DNA of 32,662 nucleotides, from assembly GCF_030711405.1 (NCBI RefSeq), contig NZ_JAULSI010000006.1, forward strand, positions 154,308-186,969, written 5' to 3'. Positions 1-6,935 of this stretch are shown piece by piece. The stretch comes from Massilia brevitalea. GTDB taxonomy: Bacteria > Pseudomonadota > Gammaproteobacteria > Burkholderiales > Burkholderiaceae_D. The notes under the pieces are model-generated. The model searched no databases and had not been told where the DNA came from. It worked only from the letters and a program-made list of their open reading frames with translations. The position numbers were made by a program, and so were the translations under genes. Positions within the stretch are counted from its first letter, which is position 1, and every line of letters starts with the position of its first letter.

Positions 1-141
1 TACGTGCCCGTCCGCAGTCTGCTGCGGTGAAGTGTCGCTCGAAACGCTTGCAACGAACCGACAAGCTGGCGATGTGCTCCCGATGCGCCGGCATCGTTCG
101 CCCATATCGACTGCGGTGAGCGTCAACACCATGCAGGCATT

Positions 142-187
142 CGCGTGGGCACGGGGTGCCTAGCGCGGCCCGGCCCACCGTACGGTC
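142..187 (-). repeat. Palindromic intergenic repeat, R orientation, interrupted copy
   Basis: The left half GCGTGGGCACGGGGTGCC is intact. The right half CCCACCGTACGGTC is separated from it by about 13 extra bases (TAGCGCGGCCCGG). It is a member of the dispersed repeat family described for the other copies and lies 61 bp behind the stop codon of the gene ending at 248. The rest of 1-247 shows no supported gene. Confidence 0.7.
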
Positions 188-247
188 GACGTAGCAAGCC
201 ATGTCATCGTCCGAGGATGATCTCCTCCAACGCCGCCAGCAACCACA

Positions 248-1141
248 TCACCGCGCCAGGTTCTCCATATCCCGCCGCAGCACCGACGTGATCCCACCCC
301 AGTTCCGCCCCGTATAGTGCCCGTAATCCTCGCCATCGTCGCGGAACACCACCGAGTGATACGCCCACTTCGGCCGCCCGCCCTGGTTGTTGCCCGCGCC
401 CAGGCGCAGGTCGTTGCAGAACCAGTCGCCCGGATTGCACAGCGAGCTGCCCGAGCTCCCCGACGCCCCGCCCGAGCTGTGGTAGGCCACCACCTCGTCG
501 TCCTGCCCTGGCAGCGCGAACGAGTACAGGGTGCCGTTCGCCCCTGCGTACATGTAGAACCAGATGTTGCGCGTGTCGTTGTGGTTGTAGAGCGCGCGGG
601 CGGTGGCCACCTTGTGCTGCTGGGCCAGCGGCTCGCTGGTGAGCCAGGCGCCGATGTCGGCCAGTTCGCTGCCGCCGGCGGAACCGGCCGCCGCGCGTAC
701 CCAGCGGATGTTCCAGCCGGCCTGGCTGCCACCGCTGCCGGTGCAGACGCCGGCGCCATTCGCCTGGGCATTCGTCACCGGCCGCGCCGAGCCGCCGTAG
801 TTGGCCAGGGTATAGCCGACCAGCATGTCGCCGGCGCTGTGGACGGCGATGTAGCACCAGTTCTGGCCGGTGCAGAAGCAGTCCAGCGCGTTGCGGACGT
901 AGCCGCTTTGCGAGGCGATGCCGCTGCGGCCGTCCCAGTTGACCGACTTCTTGTTGACGCCGGCCGGCGTCGTGTTCGGGCCGAAGTAGGCGAAGTCGTC
1001 ATAGTTGCCGATCGCGCCGCCGCCAGTGCGGCCGTGGACCCACAGGGTGTAGTTGGTGGCACTGGCCACGCCGGCGGCGAGCATGCCGGGCAGGCACAGC
1101 GCGAGTGCAAGTTGACGCGAACCGCGTGCAGGACGTCCCAT
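248..1141 (-). CDS. Secreted lipase-like alpha/beta-hydrolase candidate (paralog 1)
   Basis: The 297-residue product begins with a signal peptide (about residues 1-28, ending GVASA). The start is the ATG at 1139-1141, preceded by GGAGGA; a longer open frame upstream has no coding character. After the signal come WVHGRTGGG, which could supply an HG-type oxyanion hole, a cysteine cluster (DCFC..NWC), and AVHSAGD, whose S102 fits a relaxed xHSxG nucleophile elbow. Later, LPGQDDE and a YHS with FRDD could supply an acid and a histidine. At least six Cys match paralog 2 and suggest disulfides in the periplasm or outside the cell. Hydrolase fold and activity are inferred from these motifs; I do not recognise a named family. 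It is the last gene of the three-gene minus-strand locus, with about 160 bp before it and no convincing promoter of its own. It is clearly homologous to the product of 2563-3441 over its full length, consistent with tandem duplication. Confidence 0.8.
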   Translation of the reverse strand: MGRPARGSRQLALALCLPGMLAAGVASATNYTLWVHGRTGGGAIGNYDDFAYFGPNTTPAGVNKKSVNWDGRSGIASQSGYVRNALDCFCTGQNWCYIAVHSAGDMLVGYTLANYGGSARPVTNAQANGAGVCTGSGGSQAGWNIRWVRAAAGSAGGSELADIGAWLTSEPLAQQHKVATARALYNHNDTRNIWFYMYAGANGTLYSFALPGQDDEVVAYHSSGGASGSSGSSLCNPGDWFCNDLRLGAGNNQGGRPKWAYHSVVFRDDGEDYGHYTGRNWGGITSVLRRDMENLAR

Positions 1142-1248
1142 GTCTTCCTCCGTGTTGTTGTAACGGCCATCGAACAACGTGGGAGGCGCTGCGTCAATCG
1201 CGCGCAGGGTGGGCGTCGTGGGGAGGATACCGAACAGCGGGGAGGAAC

Positions 1249-1276
1249 GGGTGGCGGCATCGAAACGCCGCCACCC
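1249..1276 (-). terminator. Hairpin between the companion gene and paralog 1
   Basis: GGGTGGCGG and CCGCCACCC form a perfect 9-bp stem around a 10-base loop, 26 bp behind the stop of the companion gene. There is no T-tract, so it may attenuate or stabilise the mRNA rather than terminate transcription. Confidence 0.35.
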
Positions 1277-1301
1277 TGGCACGCATGGACCTACGCTTGT
1301 C

Positions 1302-2573
1302 CTAGCGCGTCGGTGTCCCGCAAGCGCTCGGCGGCAGCGGCTGGGCCGGATCGAAGGCGGCCAGGCTGTCGCGCGCCAGCTTGCGGTCCTTGGCAAACTC
1401 GGTCAGGTAGCGCTCGCGTTCCTCGCCACCGGCCTCGTCATCCGAGATGCCGTTCAGCGACTGCGTGCGGCTCTTCAGCACCGGCCCTTCCAGGCGCGGC
1501 ATCAGCTCGCGGTCGGGGTCCGTGTTTTCCTTCAGTAGGTAGCCGTCGACGTCGCGCAGGGTCAGGGGCAAGGCCGGCGCGCCGTCGTGCATCAGCTTGC
1601 CGAACACGGTCAGCCTGATGTCGTTCGGTCCCGGCCCCAGCACCTCGTTGAAGGTGGCCAGCGCGAACGGCCGCCCTTTGGCATCGTCGACGCGTCCGGT
1701 GACCACGTAGCGCCCCGGCGTGCGCACGTCGGCGCGCAGCACAAAGGCGAGCGAGCCGTCGGCCACGACTTCGCGCGGCGGCCCGGCCCACACCGCCGGC
1801 AGCCGGGGCGAATAGATCACATCGAAGATCAGTGCGCCGTTCTTGCCGCCGGCCGTGTAGCGCACCTCGGTGCGGATGGTGCCGTGGAAGCCGGCCAGCC
1901 CGGTCTGGGCCGGCGTGAGCACGGCGGCAAAGGCGCCGTCGCCGGCCACCGGGTCGGCGCCGCCGCCATCGTCGGCAAAGGCCAGCGCCACCTGGGTGGT
2001 GGGACGGGAGCCGGTCGTCATGATGCCGGCGGCCACCGCGCGCGTGATCACCAGCGGCACCAGGCTGCCGTCGGGCGCCACCGCGCGCAGCGAAAACGCC
2101 ACCGATTCGTTGGCCGCCATGTAGACGCGCGACTGCGAGGTTTGCAGCAGGATGTTGGGGTCGCCCTTGCCGTCGCTAGTGCGCATCGGCGTCATCTCGG
2201 TGACTGGCTGGTTCGGGTAGGCCTGGTCGGGATTCTGCGCCATCGGGCGCGAGCCGGCCGGGTACTTGCTGCCTTCGAGGTAGCTGCAGTAGGTGTGGTC
2301 GGTCAGCTGGACGTGCTCGACCAGCAACTGGCGCCGTTGGGCGCGCTCGGCGGCGGACGGCTGCGCAGGCTGGCCGTCGACCTGGCCGAAGAACTGCGGC
2401 CCCTGCGCAGGCGGAGGAGCGGCACTTGCCGCTGCCGGCGCCGCCTCGCCTTCTCCCCTCAGGGCGAGCCAGGCCAGGGCCGCCACCAGCGCTGCAAGCA
2501 GCGCCAGCGGCAGCCAGCGGCGCAGGCCGGAGCCGGCGCCGTGTTGCGTGCTGCGTGGACGATCAGAGGGCAC
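1302..2573 (-). CDS. Membrane-anchored choice-of-anchor-X-like companion protein
   Basis: The 423-residue protein has one N-terminal hydrophobic segment (about residues 20-38) preceded by arginines, giving an N-in signal anchor. An Ala/Pro-rich linker (about 42-58) follows, then a large soluble, beta-rich part. Residues 200-214 (ADDGGGADPVAGDGAF) resemble the acidic DDG..GDG turn of choice-of-anchor X / Ig-like domains; this assignment is from memory of the family. The C-terminus (about 360-423) is charged and probably helical. The start is a GTG at 2571-2573, inside the end of the upstream hydrolase gene (11-bp overlap), so translation is probably coupled. Topology (anchor, A/P linker, periplasmic domain) is like that of lipase-specific foldases, but the domain itself is not recognisably LifO. 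A role as chaperone, inhibitor or tether of the flanking hydrolases is inference only. Confidence 0.75.
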   Translation of the reverse strand: MPSDRPRSTQHGAGSGLRRWLPLALLAALVAALAWLALRGEGEAAPAAASAAPPPAQGPQFFGQVDGQPAQPSAAERAQRRQLLVEHVQLTDHTYCSYLEGSKYPAGSRPMAQNPDQAYPNQPVTEMTPMRTSDGKGDPNILLQTSQSRVYMAANESVAFSLRAVAPDGSLVPLVITRAVAAGIMTTGSRPTTQVALAFADDGGGADPVAGDGAFAAVLTPAQTGLAGFHGTIRTEVRYTAGGKNGALIFDVIYSPRLPAVWAGPPREVVADGSLAFVLRADVRTPGRYVVTGRVDDAKGRPFALATFNEVLGPGPNDIRLTVFGKLMHDGAPALPLTLRDVDGYLLKENTDPDRELMPRLEGPVLKSRTQSLNGISDDEAGGEERERYLTEFAKDRKLARDSLAAFDPAQPLPPSACGTPTR

Positions 2574-3441
2574 TGTTCACCACGGCATTGCGCACGACAC
2601 CGACGATGCCGCCCCAGTTGCCGTTCGCGTAGTGGTTGTAGGCTTCGGCGTCGTCGCGGAAGCTGACCGAGTGGTAGCTCCACTTGGCCGAGCCGCCTTC
2701 GTTGGCGGCGGTGCCCAGGGTCAGGTCGTTGCACAGCCAGTCGCTCGGGTTGCAGTAGGAGCCGCCCGAAGTGCCGGCCACGCCGCCGGTGCTGTGGTAG
2801 GCCACGGCTTCGTCGTCCTGGCCCGGCAGGATGCCGGAATAGGCCGTGCCTTTGGCGCCGGCATACATGTAGAACCAGATGTTGTGCGTGGTGTTGTGGT
2901 TGTACATGGCGCGTGCGGTGGTGGTTTTCAGGTCCTTGACCAGCGCTTCCGAGACGGCCCAGGAGCCGACGTCGGACAGTTCCGAGCCGCCGCCCGCGCC
3001 CGATGCCGCGCGCACCCATTTGATGTTCCAGCCGGTCTGCGCGCTGCCGTCGGTGTTGCCGCACACCCCGGACGAGTTGGCGCTGGCGTTCTTCTTGACG
3101 CGCGCCGAGCCGCCGTAGTTGGCCAGGGTGTAGCCGAGGATCAAATCGCCGGCGCTGTGGGTGGCGATGTAGCACCAGTTGCCGCCGGTGCAGAAGCAGT
3201 CGAGCGCGTCGCGGATCTTGCCGCTTTGCGAAGCGATGCTGCTCTTGCCGTCCCAGTTGACCGACTTCTTGTTGACGCCGGCGGCCGTGCTGCCGGGTCC
3301 CCAGTAGGTGAAGCTGTTGTAGTCGCCAACGGTGCCGCCGCCGGTGCGGCCGTTGATCCACAGCGTGTAGTTGGCCGCCGCGGCAATGCTTGAAACGGCC
3401 ATCAGGCAGAGCGCCAGGGCCAGTTGACATGCTTTTTTCAC
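2563..3441 (-). CDS. Secreted lipase-like alpha/beta-hydrolase candidate (paralog 2)
   Basis: The 292-residue protein starts at a GTG (3439-3441) with GGAGGAG five bases upstream. This gives MKKACQLALALCLMAVSS, a classic signal peptide ending near residue 22. A longer frame from an ATG at 3483 would put residues before the signal peptide and is less likely. The mature part starts at once with NYTLWINGRTGGG and carries DCFCTGGNWC and ATHSAGD with a candidate nucleophile S96. LPGQDDE and SYHSVSFRDD follow, in the same positions as in paralog 1. Paired cysteines suggest an exported, disulfide-bonded enzyme. It is first in the operon, behind a good sigma-70 promoter at 3529-3557, and overlaps the companion gene. 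Substrate is unknown. Function as a hydrolase is inferred from the nucleophile elbow; the conserved full-length fold with paralog 1 is seen directly. Confidence 0.8.
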   Translation of the reverse strand: MKKACQLALALCLMAVSSIAAAANYTLWINGRTGGGTVGDYNSFTYWGPGSTAAGVNKKSVNWDGKSSIASQSGKIRDALDCFCTGGNWCYIATHSAGDLILGYTLANYGGSARVKKNASANSSGVCGNTDGSAQTGWNIKWVRAASGAGGGSELSDVGSWAVSEALVKDLKTTTARAMYNHNTTHNIWFYMYAGAKGTAYSGILPGQDDEAVAYHSTGGVAGTSGGSYCNPSDWLCNDLTLGTAANEGGSAKWSYHSVSFRDDAEAYNHYANGNWGGIVGVVRNAVVNSAL

Positions 3442-3528
3442 AATCTCCTCCGTTATTGAGTGGACGCCTGATACGGTCGCCATCGCTGCCGGCTCACGCA
3501 GGCGCAGCCGCTTGTTGCGGCTGAGTCG

Positions 3529-3557
3529 ACTGTAGGGTCCGTATGTATGAGAGTCAA
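3529..3557 (-). promoter_or_regulatory. Sigma-70-type promoter of the hydrolase operon
   Basis: On the minus strand TTGACT (3557-3552) is followed after exactly 17 bases by TACAGT (3534-3529). The predicted start is near 3522, giving an untranslated leader of about 80 bases before the GTG at 3441. The match to TTGACA-N17-TATAAT is the best in the window. Confidence 0.6.
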
Positions 3558-3650
3558 TTGTTTGGAGGTAAGACGAGACATCGTTTGTGAATGTGTCGCG
3601 TTAACGCCAGTGCAAGATAATCGATGCGCTCACCAATGGATGGTGGCCAT

Positions 3651-3685
3651 GACCGTACGGTGGGCACCCCGTGCCCACGCGGAAC
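3651..3685 (+). repeat. Palindromic intergenic repeat, F orientation
   Basis: The core GTGGGCACCCCGTGCCCAC is flanked by CCGTACG on the left and GCGGAAC on the right. It forms an inverted pair with the copy at 3824-3855. Confidence 0.8.
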
Positions 3686-3823
3686 GGTGGTCATCGTTGC
3701 CCGATGCAGCATCGCGTTCCCTGCATCGTCGCGGCGTATCGAAAAGCCTCTCGCAAACGTGTCATCCATGGTTGAGCCGCGGAGCGAGTCATCCCGGCCA
3801 ACACATCAAGGATGCCCACGTAA

Positions 3824-3855
3824 CCGCGTGGGCACGGGGTGCCCACCGTACGGTC
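3824..3855 (-). repeat. Palindromic intergenic repeat, R orientation
   Basis: CCGCGTGGGCACGGGGTGCC continues into CACCGTACGGTC, the reverse complement of the copy at 3651. It lies 41 bp behind the stop codon of the HDAC-like gene. Confidence 0.8.
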
Positions 3856-3895
3856 AAGGCCATCGTTCATGCGGCCAGCGCGGCACGGCCCGGCG

Positions 3896-4825
3896 CTAGT
3901 CCAGCTCCGCCAGCACCTTCAGATGCGCCACCACGCTGCGCCCCAGCGACGACAGGTCATATCCCCCCTCCAGGCAACTGACGATCCGTCCCTGCGCATG
4001 TTCCTTCGCCAGCGCCATCACTTCGCGCGTGATCCATGCGTAATCCGCCTCGACCAGGTCCATGCCGCCCATGTCGTCGTCGCGGTGGGCATCGAATCCC
4101 GCCGAGATGAAGACCATCTGCGGCCGGAAGGCGTGCAGCGCCGGCAGCCATTGCGTGCGCACCAGCTCGCGCACGACGTCGCCGCCGCTGCGCGCCGCCA
4201 CCGGCACATTCACGCTGGTGGCCGTGATCGGTTCCGGTTCCGAATTCGGGTAGAACGGATGCTGGAAGAAGCTCGCCATCAGCACCCGCGGATCGCCCCG
4301 AAAGGCGTCGGCCGTGCCATTCCCGTGGTGGACATCGAAGTCGACGATCGCCACCCGCTCCAGCCCATGCACCTCGAGCGCATGGCGCGCTGCGATCGCC
4401 ACGTTGTTGAACAGGCAGAAGCCCATCGGCTCCTTCGGCGTGGCGTGGTGCCCCGGCGGGCGCACCGAGCAGAAGGCATTCGCGATACTGCCGGCCATTA
4501 CGGCGTCGGTCGCCGCCACGGCCGCCCCCGCCGCGCGCAGGGCGGCCTGGTAGCTGGCGTGGCAGAGAATGGTGTCGGCATCGAGCGGATAGAACTCGCC
4601 CGCCGCCGGCACATGGTCGCGCACCAGCGCCAGCGCGCCCGGCGTGTGGTTGCGCAGGATGGACGCTTCCTCGGCGGGCGGCGCCAGGCGCCGTTCGACC
4701 AGGCCGTCGAGCCGGGCCAGGATGAGTTGGTCCTCGATGGCCTGGAGCCGGTCGGGCGACTCCGGGTGCCAGTCGCCCATGTCGTGCTTCAGGCAATCGG
4801 GGTGGCTGAAAATAGCTGTGCTCAT
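3896..4825 (-). CDS. Histone deacetylase / acetylpolyamine amidohydrolase family protein
   Basis: The 309-residue single-domain enzyme has the full arginase-deacetylase signature. RPPGHHA carries the two general-base histidines (126-127), DFDVHHGNGT carries zinc ligands D164 and H166, SAGFDAH carries zinc ligand D245, and LEGGY carries the transition-state tyrosine Y289. The N-terminal HPESPDR is typical of the class II-like bacterial branch. Such enzymes remove acetyl groups from acetyl-polyamines or small acetylated amines, and perhaps protein lysines, in the cytoplasm; bacteria have no canonical histones, so the substrate is open. It is a monocistronic gene divergent from the moxR operon, with the intergenic space 4826-4995 shared by both promoters. 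Length and all catalytic residues look normal. Confidence 0.9.
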   Translation of the reverse strand: MSTAIFSHPDCLKHDMGDWHPESPDRLQAIEDQLILARLDGLVERRLAPPAEEASILRNHTPGALALVRDHVPAAGEFYPLDADTILCHASYQAALRAAGAAVAATDAVMAGSIANAFCSVRPPGHHATPKEPMGFCLFNNVAIAARHALEVHGLERVAIVDFDVHHGNGTADAFRGDPRVLMASFFQHPFYPNSEPEPITATSVNVPVAARSGGDVVRELVRTQWLPALHAFRPQMVFISAGFDAHRDDDMGGMDLVEADYAWITREVMALAKEHAQGRIVSCLEGGYDLSSLGRSVVAHLKVLAELD

Positions 4826-4995
4826 GGTGCGCTCGTCAAGCGTGGGTGACTGCCCTGCTCATCCATACACCGGAAATATCCGTTCTCGCATAGAATCATC
4901 CGGACGGCCCTCCCCGCGTGGAAGAATAGTTGCCAATATCGCTAATCTACCATGCCGCCCGGGCCGTCGCACCATTCGACCATGGGAACCCAAGC

Positions 4996-5916
4996 ATGTT
5001 CAACAAATTGCACGCCGCCGCCCGCCAGGTCGGCCAGATCGTCGTCGGCAAGGACCAGCAGGTGCGGCTGGCCTTTACCTGCCTGCTGGCCGGCGGCCAC
5101 CTGCTGATCGAGGACGTCCCCGGCGTCGGCAAGACCACGCTGGCGCACGCGCTGGCCCTGTCGCTGGGCCTGAAGTTCAACCGCGTCCAGTTCACCAGCG
5201 ACCTGCTGCCGGCCGACGTGGCCGGCATCTCGGTCTACGAGCGCGAAAAGAACGGCTTCGTGTTCCACCCCGGCCCGATCTTCACCCAGGTGCTGCTGGC
5301 CGACGAAATCAACCGCGCCACGCCAAAAACGCAATCCGGCCTGCTCGAGGCGATGGAAGAACGCCAGGTCACCTTCGATGGCGTCACGCGCGACCTGCCG
5401 GAACCTTTTTTTGTCATCGCCACCCAGAATCCGGCGCACCAGGTCGGCACCTTCCCGCTGCCTGAATCCCAGCTCGACCGCTTCCTGATGTGCCTCTCGC
5501 TCGGCTACCCCGACCCGGCCGCCGAACGCGCCCTGCTGCTGGGCGAAGACCGGCGCGCCATGCTGCGCACCCTGCAGGCGGCCACCAGCCCGGCCGAACT
5601 GATGGATGCGCAGGCCGCGCTGCGCCAGATCCACGCCTCGCATTCGCTGGTCGACTACGTGCAGGCCCTGGCCCAGGCCTCGCGCCAGGGCACGCTGTTT
5701 GCCGAAGGCCTGTCGCCGCGCGCCACTCTGGCCTTGTTGCAGGCCGGACGCGCCTGGGCCGCGCTGGAAGGCCGCGACCATGTGCTGCCGGAAGATATCC
5801 AGGCGGTGCTGGTGCCGGTCTGCGCACACCGTTTGCGGCCGCTGCGCTCGGCGCAAGGCATGGCCCTGGCCAGCCGCGACCTGGTGCTGCAATTGCAGAA
5901 ATCGGTACCGGTCTGA
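4996..5916 (+). CDS. MoxR-family AAA+ ATPase
   Basis: The 306-residue cytoplasmic ATPase has Walker A DVPGVGKTTL (K46), Walker B VLLADEINRA (D103, E104), sensor 1 IATQNP and a C-terminal AAA lid. The start chosen is the ATG at 4996, beginning MFNKLHAAAR as MoxR proteins usually do; an in-frame ATG at 4930 adds residues without family character. A weak TAGAAT -10-like box lies at 4891-4896. MoxR ATPases act as chaperones, often for a DUF58/VWA partner coded next door, as here. The stop is only five bases before the DUF58 start. This is the first gene of the moxR-DUF58-tgpA-mltB operon. Confidence 0.93.
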   Translation: MFNKLHAAARQVGQIVVGKDQQVRLAFTCLLAGGHLLIEDVPGVGKTTLAHALALSLGLKFNRVQFTSDLLPADVAGISVYEREKNGFVFHPGPIFTQVLLADEINRATPKTQSGLLEAMEERQVTFDGVTRDLPEPFFVIATQNPAHQVGTFPLPESQLDRFLMCLSLGYPDPAAERALLLGEDRRAMLRTLQAATSPAELMDAQAALRQIHASHSLVDYVQALAQASRQGTLFAEGLSPRATLALLQAGRAWAALEGRDHVLPEDIQAVLVPVCAHRLRPLRSAQGMALASRDLVLQLQKSVPV

Positions 5917-5921
5917 ACACC

Positions 5922-6935
5922 ATGGCGCCGGCAGAAACGCTCACGGGCCGGCTACGCCACAAGGCGCGCGCACGCTTGCAGCGCGAACGCGACGCCGGCG
6001 CGCTGCTGCTCGGCCAGCGTCGCATCTATATTTTGCCGACCGGGCCGGGCCTGGGCTTCGGCGCCCTGATCCTGGTGCTGCTGGTCGGCTCGATCAACTA
6101 CAACCTCGGCCTGGGTTATGCGCTGACTTTCGTCGCCCTGTCCTGCGCCCTGGTCGACATGGTGCTCACCTGGCGCAACCTGGCCCACCTGGTGCTCACA
6201 CCCGGCCGCGCCCCGAACGTGTTCTCCGGCCAGGAGGCGCCGTTTGAACTGCAGTTGGCAAATCCCGGCCCGCGCAAGCGCTACGCGGTGTGGGTCGACG
6301 TGGCCGGCGTGCCCGAGCCGCGCCACGTGGCCGACGTGGCGGCCGGTTCCAGCGCCACTGTGCGGATCGCCGTGCCGACGGAGAGCCGCGGCTGGCTGGC
6401 GGCGCCGCGCCTGACCCTCAGCACGCGTTTTCCGCTCGGCCTGTTCCGTGCCTGGGCCTACTGGCATCCGGACATCCGGGGGCTGGTGTATCCCTTCCCC
6501 GAGGAAGGCGCGCCGCCCCTGCCGCAGGTGGCGGGCGGGCGCAGCGACGGCACGGGCCAGGCCGGCAGCGACGATTTCGCCGGCGTGCGCCCCTACCAGC
6601 CGGGCGACTCGATGCGACGCCTGGCCTGGCGCCAGATCGCGCGTCTCGACCCGAACGACGGCGGCCAGCTCGCCACCAAGCATTTCGAAGGCGGCGCGCG
6701 CGACGAGCTGGTGCTCGACCTGGCCGCGCTGCCGGTGCAGCTCGACCTCGAAGCGCGCCTGTCGCGCCTGACGCGCTGGGTGCTGGAAGCGGAAAGCCGC
6801 GCCCTGCCCTATGCCTTCCGCCTCGGCGCCGACCGCCATGATGCCGGCAATGGCGCGGCGCACCAGGCGGCCTGCCTGCGCGCCCTGGCCCTGTATGGAA
6901 ACCCTGGCAACCCCGGCAACGGGAGCACGCCATGA
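5922..6935 (+). CDS. DUF58 domain protein
   Basis: The 337-residue protein has two membrane segments near its N-terminus (about residues 43-57 and 63-82). A beta-rich stretch and the DUF58 hallmark YQPGDSMRRLAWRQIAR near residues 225-241 follow. It starts at the ATG at 5922, five bases after moxR, and ends in ATGA shared with the next gene (4-bp overlap). The family is found almost always with MoxR ATPases, and the pair is thought to act on maturation or assembly of envelope proteins. The tail is a short Gly/Asn/Pro repeat (GNPGNPGNGS), probably flexible. Confidence 0.92.
   Translation: MAPAETLTGRLRHKARARLQRERDAGALLLGQRRIYILPTGPGLGFGALILVLLVGSINYNLGLGYALTFVALSCALVDMVLTWRNLAHLVLTPGRAPNVFSGQEAPFELQLANPGPRKRYAVWVDVAGVPEPRHVADVAAGSSATVRIAVPTESRGWLAAPRLTLSTRFPLGLFRAWAYWHPDIRGLVYPFPEEGAPPLPQVAGGRSDGTGQAGSDDFAGVRPYQPGDSMRRLAWRQIARLDPNDGGQLATKHFEGGARDELVLDLAALPVQLDLEARLSRLTRWVLEAESRALPYAFRLGADRHDAGNGAAHQAACLRALALYGNPGNPGNGSTP

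Larger units (their letters stand above)
3442..3895. other. Intergenic region between hydrolase operon and HDAC-like gene
   Basis: This 454-bp gap holds the hydrolase operon promoter (3529-3557) and an F/R pair of palindromic repeats (3651-3685, 3824-3855). Open frames here on both strands run across the repeats and have no ribosome site or recognisable product, so I see no gene. Confidence 0.7.

Noticed and set aside
317..1618. Long plus-strand open frame opposite the hydrolase and companion genes
   Set aside because: It is an antisense shadow caused by high GC; no signal, motif or ribosome site, while the minus strand codes for proteins with signal peptides.
3547..3981. Open frames across the repeat pair at 3.6-3.9 kb
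   Set aside because: They are produced by the palindromic repeats themselves and run into the HDAC-like gene on the other strand.
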